From Paraphysomonas bandaiensis (taxonomy: Eukaryota; Chrysophyceae), in assembly GCA_965644295.1 (NCBI GenBank), contig CBFFRP010000365.1, positions 62,001 through 126,000 on the forward strand: DNA of 64,000 nucleotides, read 5' to 3'. Each line of letters opens with the position of its first letter. Position 1 is the stretch's first letter. A model generated the notes under the pieces. That model worked only from the letters and a program-made list of their open reading frames with translations. It was not told the DNA's origin and ran no database searches. Both the position numbers and the translations under genes were made by a program. Shown here in pieces: positions 1 to 10,106 of this stretch.

Positions 1-316
1 TGTCTTCGGGAGACAAAAAGACATAAATATGAGCAAATTTATGTCTTTTTGTCTTCGAAGACATAAATCAAGAGTGGAAGACATTTTTACACAATAGAGC
101 ACTAATTAGGGCTTATATACCTCATAAACAGCACAGATCGCAATGATTTACAGTCTCAAACATTGGCAGAAGCTTGCTATTGCTTTGGCAGGCATGGAGA
201 CCCATGGTGTCAAGACCACGACGATTGCAGAGCAACGGAACAATACCGTCCGGCGTACAGATGAGGGAGTTGCTCATAAAGACGTTGGAGCTCTCCTGGA
301 ATCGTAAAGAAGCTGA

Positions 317-961
317 AAGGGTGAAAAGGAGAGCTCTAGCACAAATTCGGGAGGCGAGTTATATGATAATAATGACAGCAACCCCAAGCCATTTGACCCC
401 AATGGTAGTTATCTTGGTCCGATCGATTTTATTGTGTTCATGCAAGTAGGCCTACCAGCTGGGGAACATTATTGGGATGGTTTCAAAGTTATTGTCGGTA
501 ATGGTCCTTCCAGTGAGAAACCCCAAGAAAAGATACCAAAAGGTTCGAAAGGAAGAAAGGAGCAGCGCAATAAGAGCTTGAAGGAGTCTGGTTATTCGGA
601 AGGAGATTCTAATAGCATAGGAGAATATGAGGTCAGAATGACAGCCCGTCACAATCGTATGGAGGAGTTCAGATATTATTTTACTATGTTTCCGGACGAC
701 CAAGATATGAAGGACAAATTCAAAGAGTTCATCAACTCCGATCTGGCTCCAACGCTGAAGAGAAAAGCTTCCTCTGTATTAATGGACACCACCAAAAACG
801 CACGTAATTCTACTATGAGCACACCTAGTTCTGCCATTGACAGTACCATAACATCGAACTCAACGAGCAGCACACCTCACATGCTGCAATTTACTTGCGA
901 CTCTCCTGAGACTTCTGTCATTGAGAACTCTGTGGACCTCTCGGATATCGTTTCCGATTGA
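317..961 (+). CDS. Second open frame of the Harbinger-like element
   Basis: The frame is open from 317 to the stop at 961; the first ATG is at 434. I do not recognise a named domain. The visible parts are a Lys/Arg-rich stretch (about residues 25-50 from the ATG), a short helical segment with FRYYFTMFPDDQDMKDKFKEF, and a Ser/Thr-rich tail. It faces the transposase relic on the opposite strand, so by position it could be the accessory DNA-binding protein that Harbinger elements carry. That role is inferred from layout only. The start is uncertain because the frame is open above the ATG and an upstream exon is possible. Confidence 0.4.
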   Translation, partial: KGEKESSSTNSGGELYDNNDSNPKPFDPNGSYLGPIDFIVFMQVGLPAGEHYWDGFKVIVGNGPSSEKPQEKIPKGSKGRKEQRNKSLKESGYSEGDSNSIGEYEVRMTARHNRMEEFRYYFTMFPDDQDMKDKFKEFINSDLAPTLKRKASSVLMDTTKNARNSTMSTPSSAIDSTITSNSTSSTPHMLQFTCDSPETSVIENSVDLSDIVSD

Positions 962-1116
962 AAGATTATCAACATGCCAATGCAATTCTAATTATAGCAT
1001 ATAATCACATGTTGGTATCAGCTATACTATAATTACTGCATAATAATATGCTATTTGCTATGTTAATTGCATGAGCTAAGTAATCAACTGTACTTATGAA
1101 ACAAATCAGTTTTTAA

Positions 1117-2161
1117 TTATGACCATACAACAGTTTTATCACTACACATACGCATGAAATGGTTAACAAATTTATTTCTGAGGACAGTGTGCTCATTTTC
1201 AACTTCAGTACGTACAGCTTCAACTGTATCAAACAATGTACCACATCGATGTTTGGGATCTGTTAGATCTGTGTCTCTCTGTACTCTAAGCACAACTTCT
1301 TTCAACTTACCGTTATTTTCTCTGTGAACTTTAAATGCTTTATCTATGTCGCATAAATCATGAAATCCATCTGGTCCATTCCATTCCACATCCTGCTCCC
1401 ACAGCTTAAACAAGTTATCATCCCTCATGATCTCATTGTGTAGACAACAGCATGTGAAAAATACATTGTCAATTTCCTCTTTACTTTGAAGCAGAATAGG
1501 AATTTTTAGAATTCGTAAACGCCCCTTGAGTATACCGAATGTGCATTCGATGTCCTTGCGAACCGATTCTAGCCACTTTGACCAGATTCTGAGGTCATGG
1601 GCAGATGTATTTTTAACTGGACACTGCATGCACCTCCATTTATGATATCCTCCATCACAAATGAAATATAAACCTCATGATCTCCTCTTCGTTGTCGTCA
1701 TGTGTATTCTTCACTTTTACGACCTAGAATACACAGTTCAAACAACCTCAAATATTCTAAACAGGATAATACCTATCGCGTCAGTATCAGCGATGGGTTG
1801 CCCTGTTAACTTATTCTTACGAAGTGAGGAATCTTTAGCCCATAGGACTATTTCTTGAAACATTTGATACGGAACTCGAAAACGCGTTCTGAAAAGCTTG
1901 CCTGATGCAGAGTCACGTGATATATAAAACAGTACCAGAAGTCATACCTTCACGAGTTGTTGGGTCTCTTATCCTTGCATCCCTCAGCAGGAGGCCCCAT
2001 GGCGCGTTATCGTAGTCAATACGTTCATACACATTTCTTCTTGCAATTATACGATCCTCACTGGACGCTCGAGTTTTCTTCACAAGCTGTTTGATGAAGG
2101 ATCTTTTCTCCTTTTTGTATACTAAGTACTTTCGGGACAATGTACCCACGCGAAATATCAT
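1117..2161 (-). pseudogene. PIF/Harbinger transposase (DDE_Tnp_4), internally deleted
   Basis: The N-terminal part reads from 2161 to about 1741 (ending ILFRIFEVV), crossing a frame change near 1913 after the motif TTREGM. After a stop-laden junction near 1700-1740 the frame resumes at about 1690 with the motif CDGGYHKW, which holds the second catalytic Asp of the family. It then continues into the 170-residue C-terminal part with RKDIECTFGILKGR, which holds the catalytic Glu. Roughly 100 residues expected between the two parts, including the first catalytic Asp, are missing. The product cannot be an active transposase. Family assignment rests on the SVRKDIE-TFGILKGR and TCCCLHNE signatures of DDE_Tnp_4 proteins. 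Confidence 0.8.
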
Positions 2162-2413
2162 ACTATAAACTTTACACTGTCACTTGTGACTTGTGTTATA
2201 ATGCTAATGCCTTGATTCACAATGCATTCAGTGAGAACAAGCGAGTATGAATGAACAGAAATTCAAATTCAAACACAAAATCCATGTTTTTGTCTTCTGT
2301 CTTTCTGTCTGCGCCATAATTCCAGCTCCATTCGCACGTGGACAAAAACAATTCTGCTGAAAAAATGTCTTTTGTCTTTTTGTTTTATGTCTTCACCATA
2401 ATTAGTGGCCTAA

Positions 2414-2774
2414 GTACATACATACATACATACATACATACATACATCTATAAGTACATACATACATACATACATACATACATACATACATACATACATA
2501 CATACATACATACATACATACATACATACATACATACATACATACATACATACATACATACATACATACATACATACATACGTACATACATACATACATA
2601 CATACATACATACATACATACATACATACATACATACATACATACATACAGACATACATACATACATACATACATACATACATACATACATACATACATA
2701 CATACATACATACATACATACATACATACATACATACATACATACATACATACATACATACATACATACATACT
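2414..2774. repeat. (CATA)n microsatellite, about 360 bp
   Basis: Almost uninterrupted CATA tetranucleotide repeat with a few point variants (for example CGTA near 2580 and CAGACA near 2650). It ends in a non-repeat flank containing GTAGCATATA and AGAGAGAGACATAC that recurs after another CATA array at 42331-42546. It lies 333 bp upstream of the MSH1 start codon. The long open frames across it are translation artefacts of the repeat. Confidence 0.95.
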
Positions 2775-3106
2775 GTAGCATATATAAAGAGAGAGACATA
2801 CAGTACACAATGACAAGTAATAACCAATCATTTATTATAATATTGTAATTGAAGTATTTCATTCGATAATAATATTATTGTAGTATTTTCGATCATTTCC
2901 TAAATATTGACTATTTATATTGAGAAAACTAAAAATCATTCATATTTCTTGATATTTTGAATTAGAAAAGTGGGATTTCTTCAGTTCCCTCTAAATATCA
3001 GTGAATTTCATCATCCCACTCATCTCTTAAGGTGCTTCTAGCTACAGTATGCATTCAACTCATCCATTAAACAATCAAACAATCAGCATTATATGAATAT
3101 ATAGAT
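2775..3106. other. Intergenic, MSH1 upstream region
   Basis: AT-rich sequence between the CATA array and the MSH1 start. No further gene or repeat is visible. It presumably includes the promoter and 5' UTR of MSH1. Confidence 0.4.
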
Positions 3107-6100
3107 ATGCTTTATCAAACCCTACATAAATCTTGTATTTCTATTAAACATCGAGTGTATCACAGTGATATTCTCCATACAATTGATCATCATTTACTGA
3201 AACTATCATCCAAACACAGTCATATACACTCCTATTGGATTGAACAATTAAATAAGATTAATAAACGAGTTGCAAGATTACTCATTCCACAATTAAGTCC
3301 AACTAATGCACTTGGATATTTACCACATACAAAACAAGAAGCAAAGAAGGGAACTTTATTAGATTTTGTATTACAAAGAAAGATTGAGCATCCTACTAAG
3401 ATTATATTAACACGTGTGGGTGAAGTAAGTTGAAATTGAATGAAGTTTGTTAGATGTGAAATTGATTGTATTCTTTGTGTGTGACTTATATATACAGTGA
3501 TATCTATGCAGAGTGATATGTAGACAGAGTGGTATATATGCAGAGTGATGAGTGATATATAGACAGAGTGATGAGTGATATATGTAGACAGAGTGGTATA
3601 TATGCCGTGTGTCATTCAAAGTTGTTTGTTTCTAAACAAATGGATTGAGATGATTTGAAACTATGAAAATTTGTGTTGCTTGTTTACTTCATGTAATTTG
3701 TTACTCATAATACTCCTACTTACGGTATTCTTCTGTGCAGTTCTACGAGACCTTTGGAGTAGATGCGATTCTGCTTGTTCAATACGCAGGTCTTAATCCA
3801 ATGGGTGGGAAGGCTAGAGCTGGATGTCCAGTGAGAAATGTACAGGCTACACTGGATTGTCTGGTGTCAGCAGGGTACACAGTGGCGATATACGAGGAAG
3901 TAAATGATTCTGACGTTGCGTCATCGAAGGTTGGTGGTGCTGCGAAACTGTTCTTGTGTCTGACATGCACGATGTGTAGTTGCTTCTTTCTTTAAAGGCT
4001 GTTTCATTGTTCACACCCATGTATTTACTTATATCCTATTGTATAGGCCCGAATTAAGCATAGAGCACTTACACAAGTGGTCAGTCCTGCTGCCTCCACT
4101 TATCTCTACGAACTCTGCTTGAGAGGGGAGAGTATCGACTTCAGAGAGTCGAGGCCGGTGGTGTCAGTGATGAGAACAGCCGAGGGATATAGCATGGCAC
4201 AGGTGCATATACGGCAATTGTTATCGTAGTTAGTGATGTATAATTTTGTGCTTTATATGTGTGTAATGATTTATATATATAGTGAGGGTCATGTGTATAG
4301 TGCACGGTGGTGTTTCATGTTATATTGCCGCATCGTACAACAGTATCCCGTGTTGCCTTGGCATGATGGAGTACACATACCTGCATTGTTTGATGCAAAT
4401 AATAAATTGTGTGTACTGTTGTGTCGCGTTCTCGAGATGATTGCCAATCGTGTAATCCATGTAGTGCAAGCTGCTGTATTTTATATTGTAGTATCTGATG
4501 TGTTTCTGATGGCAATTTAGTCCTTTCTTTTATACTGCGTATGAATGCATTACAACCATAGTACGAAATGTTGTGTGTATAAATCGTATCTGAGTATACC
4601 TTGATCGCTAGCTATTTTATGGAATATATGTAACGTTCACGTGGTGGTTGACTGTACACGTATAGATACATGTCGATGAGCATTGCGTGATCGTTCAAGA
4701 TCGCATGACTGAAGAGGGGTTGCGAGCTTCACTAGAAAGCGGGGGCTACATGGAGCCGATATATGTGTCTACCATGGATAGTGCATCGAACGCTAATCTT
4801 AGTACCCCTGAGGTTTCCCGTGTACCGGCATTTCTTTCGACCGAAAGTGTAAGTATGGTCACATCGACAGGGCTATCTTCCACTGCCTTCCACAATCTAA
4901 TCTTGCAGAAAGTTAGCGCCACGCTTAATATTCCCACTTCGATGTTTCGGGAAGTTAATCGCAGCGAATCGTCCTCCACCTACTTCCGCCCTTTGCCTTT
5001 ATACACGTCTACATTGAACCAGATTGGTGTTCTATCGAATGCATTTATTCCTCCTCTTGTACCTAGGTTACTACCACGAAATTCGGCTTCATATACAGCA
5101 AAATACTTGACTCGATTTCTGCTTAGCCCCCCCCCTTATTACATCAGTGATCACATGAGAGCTCTTCTCCAAGCTTTATCAGAGAAAAACTCAGCTCGTG
5201 AAGGGTTAAGGAATATTACTCCAGTTGCGGTGGGAAAGTCAGTTAGTTTATTGTCGACGGAGCAGTGCAATGTGGCAACGTTTCGTGAAATTGCGCTGAA
5301 TTTACATGGGGTGTTGGGTCTGCTGGCACAAGGGTCCACTGATGAATTTGTTGGCAGTAAAATCATTCCACATATGTTGGCACTCACGTCATATGAGAGT
5401 GGCTTAACGACTGACTTAGAACAGTTTACAAGTAATCTCGAAAGTGCCTTGGAGCTGATTCGTACACAAATCTCAATGACGGATTGCTGTCACACACCAC
5501 ACAGTGAGAATGATCCAATCAGTAGAGATCCCCATCAAAAAGTCCCGGACGAGTTCTTTTATCGAAACGAGTTAGAATTTAGAGGCTGCCTAGTGCGAGG
5601 TACGATATTGGTGCTGTTCATTTAACTAACCGTATGTTGTACTCGTTGGTTCTATATTGTTCAGGCACGTTTTGGTGTATTATATATTTCACTCTAACCT
5701 AACAAAAATCCCTGTGTGCATAGTATCATCACATCCAAACCGATGTATGAGCCAATAATTGAGTTTGTACAGGAATTAACCCAGATGTAGACCGAGCATA
5801 TGATGCTGTTACTGCTTCAGCGAAGATTTTATGCGATGCTGTGCATCAAGATTTTACTATTCCAAGTGAGGTCACCTCTGCCCACAGTCATCAAAAGCGT
5901 GTACTTTACACTCCAGTGTACGATCCTGTCAACAACATCATTGCTTGTAAAAAGTCGGTCAAAAAGTCTACTAATAGGAGTACAGAGAATGGTACCTTTA
6001 ATGTATCTAGTTGAACTACTGCTGATATTATGTAGGTACTAATGCCGATGCCGTAGTTCAAACTGCCCACATCTCATCTGAGAGTAGTGATCCTGTAAAT

Positions 6101-8080
6101 TATTATCATCCACTGGACAGATATAGGCAGCAAATTAGCAGCAGATATACGTCTGATCGTGTTGCAACAGCTCTTTCTGCTTACCTACAAGCAGCATCGT
6201 CAGCTAGTAACCTAGTTACGGCAGTATTAAAACAATTGAGCAGGGATTTATATAGTAAGATGACGGCCATTATACAGGCCTCGCATTTTGGCGTCATAAT
6301 GCAGACAGCGGTTGAGCACGCTGTAGCCAGCAAACAGAAGGGGTGGCGTCTACCTACGATAACAGGACCTGGGAGTGATCTGAACGTTGAGGGAATGTGG
6401 CCCTATTGGATGGAAAGTATGGAAGCCATAAAGAATGATGTAAAGTTATCATCTGGTGCGATGCTATTGACTGCGCCGAATATGTCAGGTATGAATGCGC
6501 TTTGGCAATATGCGCTGAGCATGTGCGCTTCATGTGAAATTAGTTGATGTACATTGACTCAGATGGATAGTTGTATTATCATGTATTTCCTGTACTGACG
6601 AGTATATGAAGGGAAGTCGACGTTAATGAGAGCCACACTAGTTACGGCATTGTTGGGAAACTGTGGTCTGTTTGTTCCTTCCATCTCAGCATCGATTCCC
6701 CGTTACGATTCTTTTTTTCTTCGCACAACTAGCTTTGACATACCTACGGAACGTAAGTCTGCATTCGGAGTGGAGATGGAAGATGTACGGGTCATGATGA
6801 GAGATAGTACCGCCAATTCGTTGGTTATGATAGATGAGATAGGTGTGGTATATTTGTTGTCGAAGAGTATTATTATTTTCAGTATATACTTAACTGCGTC
6901 ATTGCTTGTGTACAGTTACACTGTATTAGATACTAAATCAAAGGTGTTCAAGTACCTTGCTTATAATAGCGTCTATACAGGAAAAGGTACGAGTTCAAGA
7001 GATGGAGTAGCCATAGCAGGGGCACTTCTTGAATGGATGTGCTCAACTGGTTTACATGGTATATTCGCCACACACCTTCATGAGCTATTGGACATTCCTC
7101 TAAATACCCCAGGAATAGTACTGAAGCGAATGGGTATCAGAAGAAGTAAATTCGATGGTATGTATTGTAGATTGTTGTGCATTGTTAGTTGATATAGAGC
7201 TGAATCGAACTATGAAATATCCTTTTTGTCTAATATTTGTAACATATAATAGGTTTACCAACGTGGACATACACTCTTGAAGATGGTTCGTGTCGTGATT
7301 CAATGGCATTCGAGACTGCCCGAGCCTTTAATGTTTCAAACTTGTTAATTGAAAGAGCATATGAGTTGAGAAAAGTATTTGATACCTTGTGCCGACCTTC
7401 ATTTCCTTTCTCAAATCGTGATGTTTTGACCCGTTCCCCACGGGACACTGATAGTGAAAAAATGTATAGCATTGACACTCTACGTGACGTCGTATATGAT
7501 ATTATAGCTACTAACCATGGTGCCAACTATACGATTGAATCGGATGTATGCGTCGTATATGAGGAATCTTTACCCAGCCCGTATATGGAAGGCTGCAGCT
7601 GTGTATATTTGTTGATGATTCGGCCGACTGCAACCGAAAGCGGCGATTTGAATCCGGTATAGTATATATATGTAGTCTTATATTGCTTAGACAATATTTG
7701 CGTTAAATTTAGTCTGCTATTGTAATTGCTTTCAAGTTCTGGTCAATGAGACAACTTGTTTCACTGCTATTTTAGGTACTTTACGTCGGTGAAACTGAGT
7801 CCTTCACAGAGCGCCTTTCATTTCATAGGTATCGAAAACGCACTGTAAATGCTGACATTGTGGAGCCGTTGAATTAATCTATCGTATTATATGCAGGAAG
7901 CGTTTGCGCGGTGTAAATAGAACCGTAGATAAGGCCATTGCCTTTAAAGTGGCTAACAAGAGTGCTGCACGAGCAATAGAAACGAGACTAATACGCGAAC
8001 TAATGACACGCAGTTACAATATTGAAAATAGTGGTGATGCTTCACACACACTTTTCGGGAAGTACTCTTATGTTTCTTAG
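3107..8080 (+). CDS. MSH1: MSH1: organelle-type MutS homologue with GIY-YIG domain
   Basis: DNA mismatch-recognition ATPase. In plants MSH1 acts in mitochondria and plastids and suppresses recombination and mutation of organelle DNA. Exons: 3107-3424, 3741-3929, 4047-4202, 4666-5599, 5773-5991, 6036-6488, 6612-6842, 6981-7157, 7253-7656, 7776-7828, 7897-8080. They join in frame to about 1,105 residues, close to plant MSH1. In order: a basic Ser/His-rich N-terminus compatible with a targeting peptide; MutS domain I (FYETFGVDAILLVQYAGLNP, KARAGCPV); core and clamp regions (RPLPLYTSTLNQIG, LLSPPPYYI); Walker A PNMSGKST split by intron 6; Walker B MIDEIGKGT; and the helix around FETARAFNV. The C-terminus is a GIY-YIG nuclease module with VYLLM, LYVGETESF and AIETRLIREL, whose Glu would bind metal. 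That module separates MSH1 from other MutS proteins. The start and the exon 2 donor (GTTGGT) are the least certain points. Confidence 0.9.
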
Positions 8081-8646
8081 CCTTTTCAGTTGCTGAATAC
8101 ATATTGATTGATTTGGAATCAGATTAATGTTGAATTCTAAAGACCTTGAACCTTTTCATTATACTTTTTACAACAGTAGCTGTAAACAAAGGATAAAACT
8201 CTATTATCCCCCTTCGTATTTTTTAACCAGTACTATCTGAGGGGTGCCATTAGTATTTAGTGGATGAAACCGTATCATTTTTGCTATATACGCTCCACTA
8301 TTGCACTTTTATCAGAGTGGCCATTACGATTCAAAGTAGACGGTATTACGAACAGCGGAACATTTGAATCAAGAATTGTAGCAATCGCGAGCAAGGAGGA
8401 GCATGAATAAATAATGCGAATTGCCGCAGTCATGATGACGAATGGAGACAATATTGAAGGTGCTCTACTATCAAGTATTCATTAGTTGCACTTCAACCAA
8501 TCTTAGACAAACATGATTATATACACTCACTAATCTATACTTTACGTTGTTCAATACTTTACATTCAGGATATATATGTAGCCCAATATTCGATATTTGG
8601 CAACCGTATTTCATAATTTCATCAATAGGTGGTTCAAAGGTGCTTA

Positions 8647-8936
8647 TGTTGAGTTTTGCTGTTTGAGCAATTAAAAGCTGTAATTCTAAGATATTGGAAT
8701 CGCGAGCTGATATTCTAATTCTATATATACTATATATGTCTCGTGATGATTCAATCTACAGCGTATCCGTCAGTGCGATGTGAACATTCAATGTACAGCT
8801 CATGAGGTTTTGGTGGTTGCGTATCCGTCAGTTATGTCTCGTGGTTTGACAAATCAATGTACAGCTTTGAATTGAGAGGGAGTGTTGAGTTTTGCTGTTT
8901 GAGCAATTAAAAGCTGTAATTCTAAGATATTGGAAT
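8647..8936 (+). mobile_element. Collapsed Copia-like LTR fragment pair
   Basis: A 54-bp segment beginning TGTTGAGTTTTGCTG occurs at 8647-8700 and again, identical, at 8883-8936. The second copy is preceded by a purine tract (GAGAGGGAG) and by the phrase GGTGGTTGCGTATCC. Both features also precede the 3' LTR of the complete Copia element at 20511. This looks like a relative of that element with most of its interior and the rest of the first LTR deleted. The outer boundary of the second LTR was not resolved. Confidence 0.6.
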
Positions 8937-9370
8937 TATGACGGTTACTGGAGAATACAGTAGTGGTTAACTGTATTATGAGAAGTGATATCATGACGAT
9001 GTAAGATCGTACTAGAAATGAATGGTAGAATACTCGTCCAGTTGACTTACTAATCATCCAATTGTGTCATAACTTGACAGCTTAAAGTAAATAAATGTGT
9101 AATTAATCCATCCTCTAGCTATAATGTGTCGATGATACTGGTAACCAAAATTAAATTCGCACCTATGAAACGTTATGGTCTCGTCTAGTTATATTTAACC
9201 ACACGGGTAATGAGGAGGATAAGGAGGCAACATCGTCCCGCAGTCATAATTTCGAAAAGTCCGAGTGTTATAATTTAGACATGGGGCGATACTTCTTCTC
9301 CCTTTTAGCTAGTTGGTAAAATTGTATCTTCCTGTAGTTAGCAGATGTTATATCAATATTCTGCTTGCTC

Positions 9371-9525
9371 ACTGCGTTTGCTTCAAGCGATAGAGCGAAA
9401 GTGGGTGCACCTTGGTGCTTGCGCTGTTGCACAAGCAGCTTTCGTAGCGTTAAATTGTAGGATATATCAGAGTTAATCACTAACTCTCTGACTCTTAGAA
9501 GTCTATTGCTAAGTATAAGACATTT
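9371..9525 (+). repeat. Dispersed transposon end-module, divergent copy
   Basis: It contains the phrase GCACCTTGGTGCTTGCG, then GCACAAGCAGCTTTCGTAGC, then a terminal part with TCTATTGCTAAGTATAAGAC. The same order occurs at 9740-9935, at 50750-50870 and, reversed, at 24315-24480. An open frame through it reads RKWVHLGACAVAQAAFVALN. Confidence 0.7.
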
Positions 9526-9616
9526 ACTACCATTAATGCCATAATTTACCATTAACGGTTATCAGGCCTCTATACAGAATCAGATATAGCACTTAAACTC
9601 TTCTGTAATATTCTTG

Positions 9617-9935
9617 ATGTTCTGGATATGAAGATAGATCGCTTGTACGACTTCAATATGATCTTCCACATCAAACGAAGGATGTAATACAACTTGACTG
9701 TTTGATGTTCTGTTTTGATAATGAAGAAACTCGGAATCAACATCAAGAACGGAAGTGGTCGCACCTTGGTGCTTGCGGCGACGCACAAGCAGCTTCTGTA
9801 GCGTTAAATAGTAGGATAATGGAATTTGTGCTGATTAGTTATGGGTAGAGGTCTAACTAGTATGTCTAGCATTCAACTAGCCACTATATTGGTACAGGTT
9901 TTTAACGCCTATTGCTAAATAAAAAGACTTTCAAT
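9617..9935 (+). mobile_element. Transposon end fragment with coding remnant
   Basis: The part from about 9740 to 9930 is the reverse complement of the left end of the element at 24315-26183: the CACCTTGGTGCTTGCGGCGA core, then GGTCTAACTAG, then the terminal TTTTTAACGCCTATTGCTAA. A reading frame open from about 9618 to 9842 encodes about 75 residues and contains ERKWSHLGACGDAQAASVAL near its end. The frame has no strong start of its own, so it is probably the last exon of a transposon protein. Only one end of the element is preserved. Confidence 0.6.
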
Positions 9936-10106
9936 ATACGTTTTTTTGAGACAAAATGGGGATAAGCAGATATGCAACTCCAATTGTGTAATAGTTTATT
10001 AATTTATACATACAAGAATATTTATATTGCGCGAAATTAATTAATTTGCATATGAAGCATTGTATACTCTACCAATTAATAAACAGATGCTATATACCTC
10101 ACATAA

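Larger units (their letters stand above)
1..2394. mobile_element. Decayed PIF/Harbinger-type DNA transposon
   Basis: The block contains a transposase relic on the minus strand and a second open frame on the plus strand, converging tail to tail, which is the usual two-protein layout of PIF/Harbinger elements. Its edges carry an imperfect inverted repeat: 57-89 reads like the reverse complement of 2361-2394 (shared core GAAGACATAAA and GACATTTTT). The left edge is also rich in small palindromes, including a perfect 12-base one at 51-62 and an inverted pair around 20-47. The left boundary may lie before the window. No target duplication was identified. Confidence 0.6.
8081..10106. other. Intergenic region with transposon debris
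   Basis: No host gene is visible between MSH1 and Ku70, which converge here. The first 560 bp shows nothing recognisable. After that come two 54-bp LTR-start copies (8647 and 8883) and two copies of a transposon end-module (9371-9525 and 9617-9935), described separately. Confidence 0.6.

Noticed and set aside
2338-2862. Open frames of 127-150 residues made of THTYIHTYI or VCMYVCMY repeats
   Set aside because: They are translations of the CATA microsatellite in several frames on both strands. The same happens at 21691-22207 and 42254-42709.
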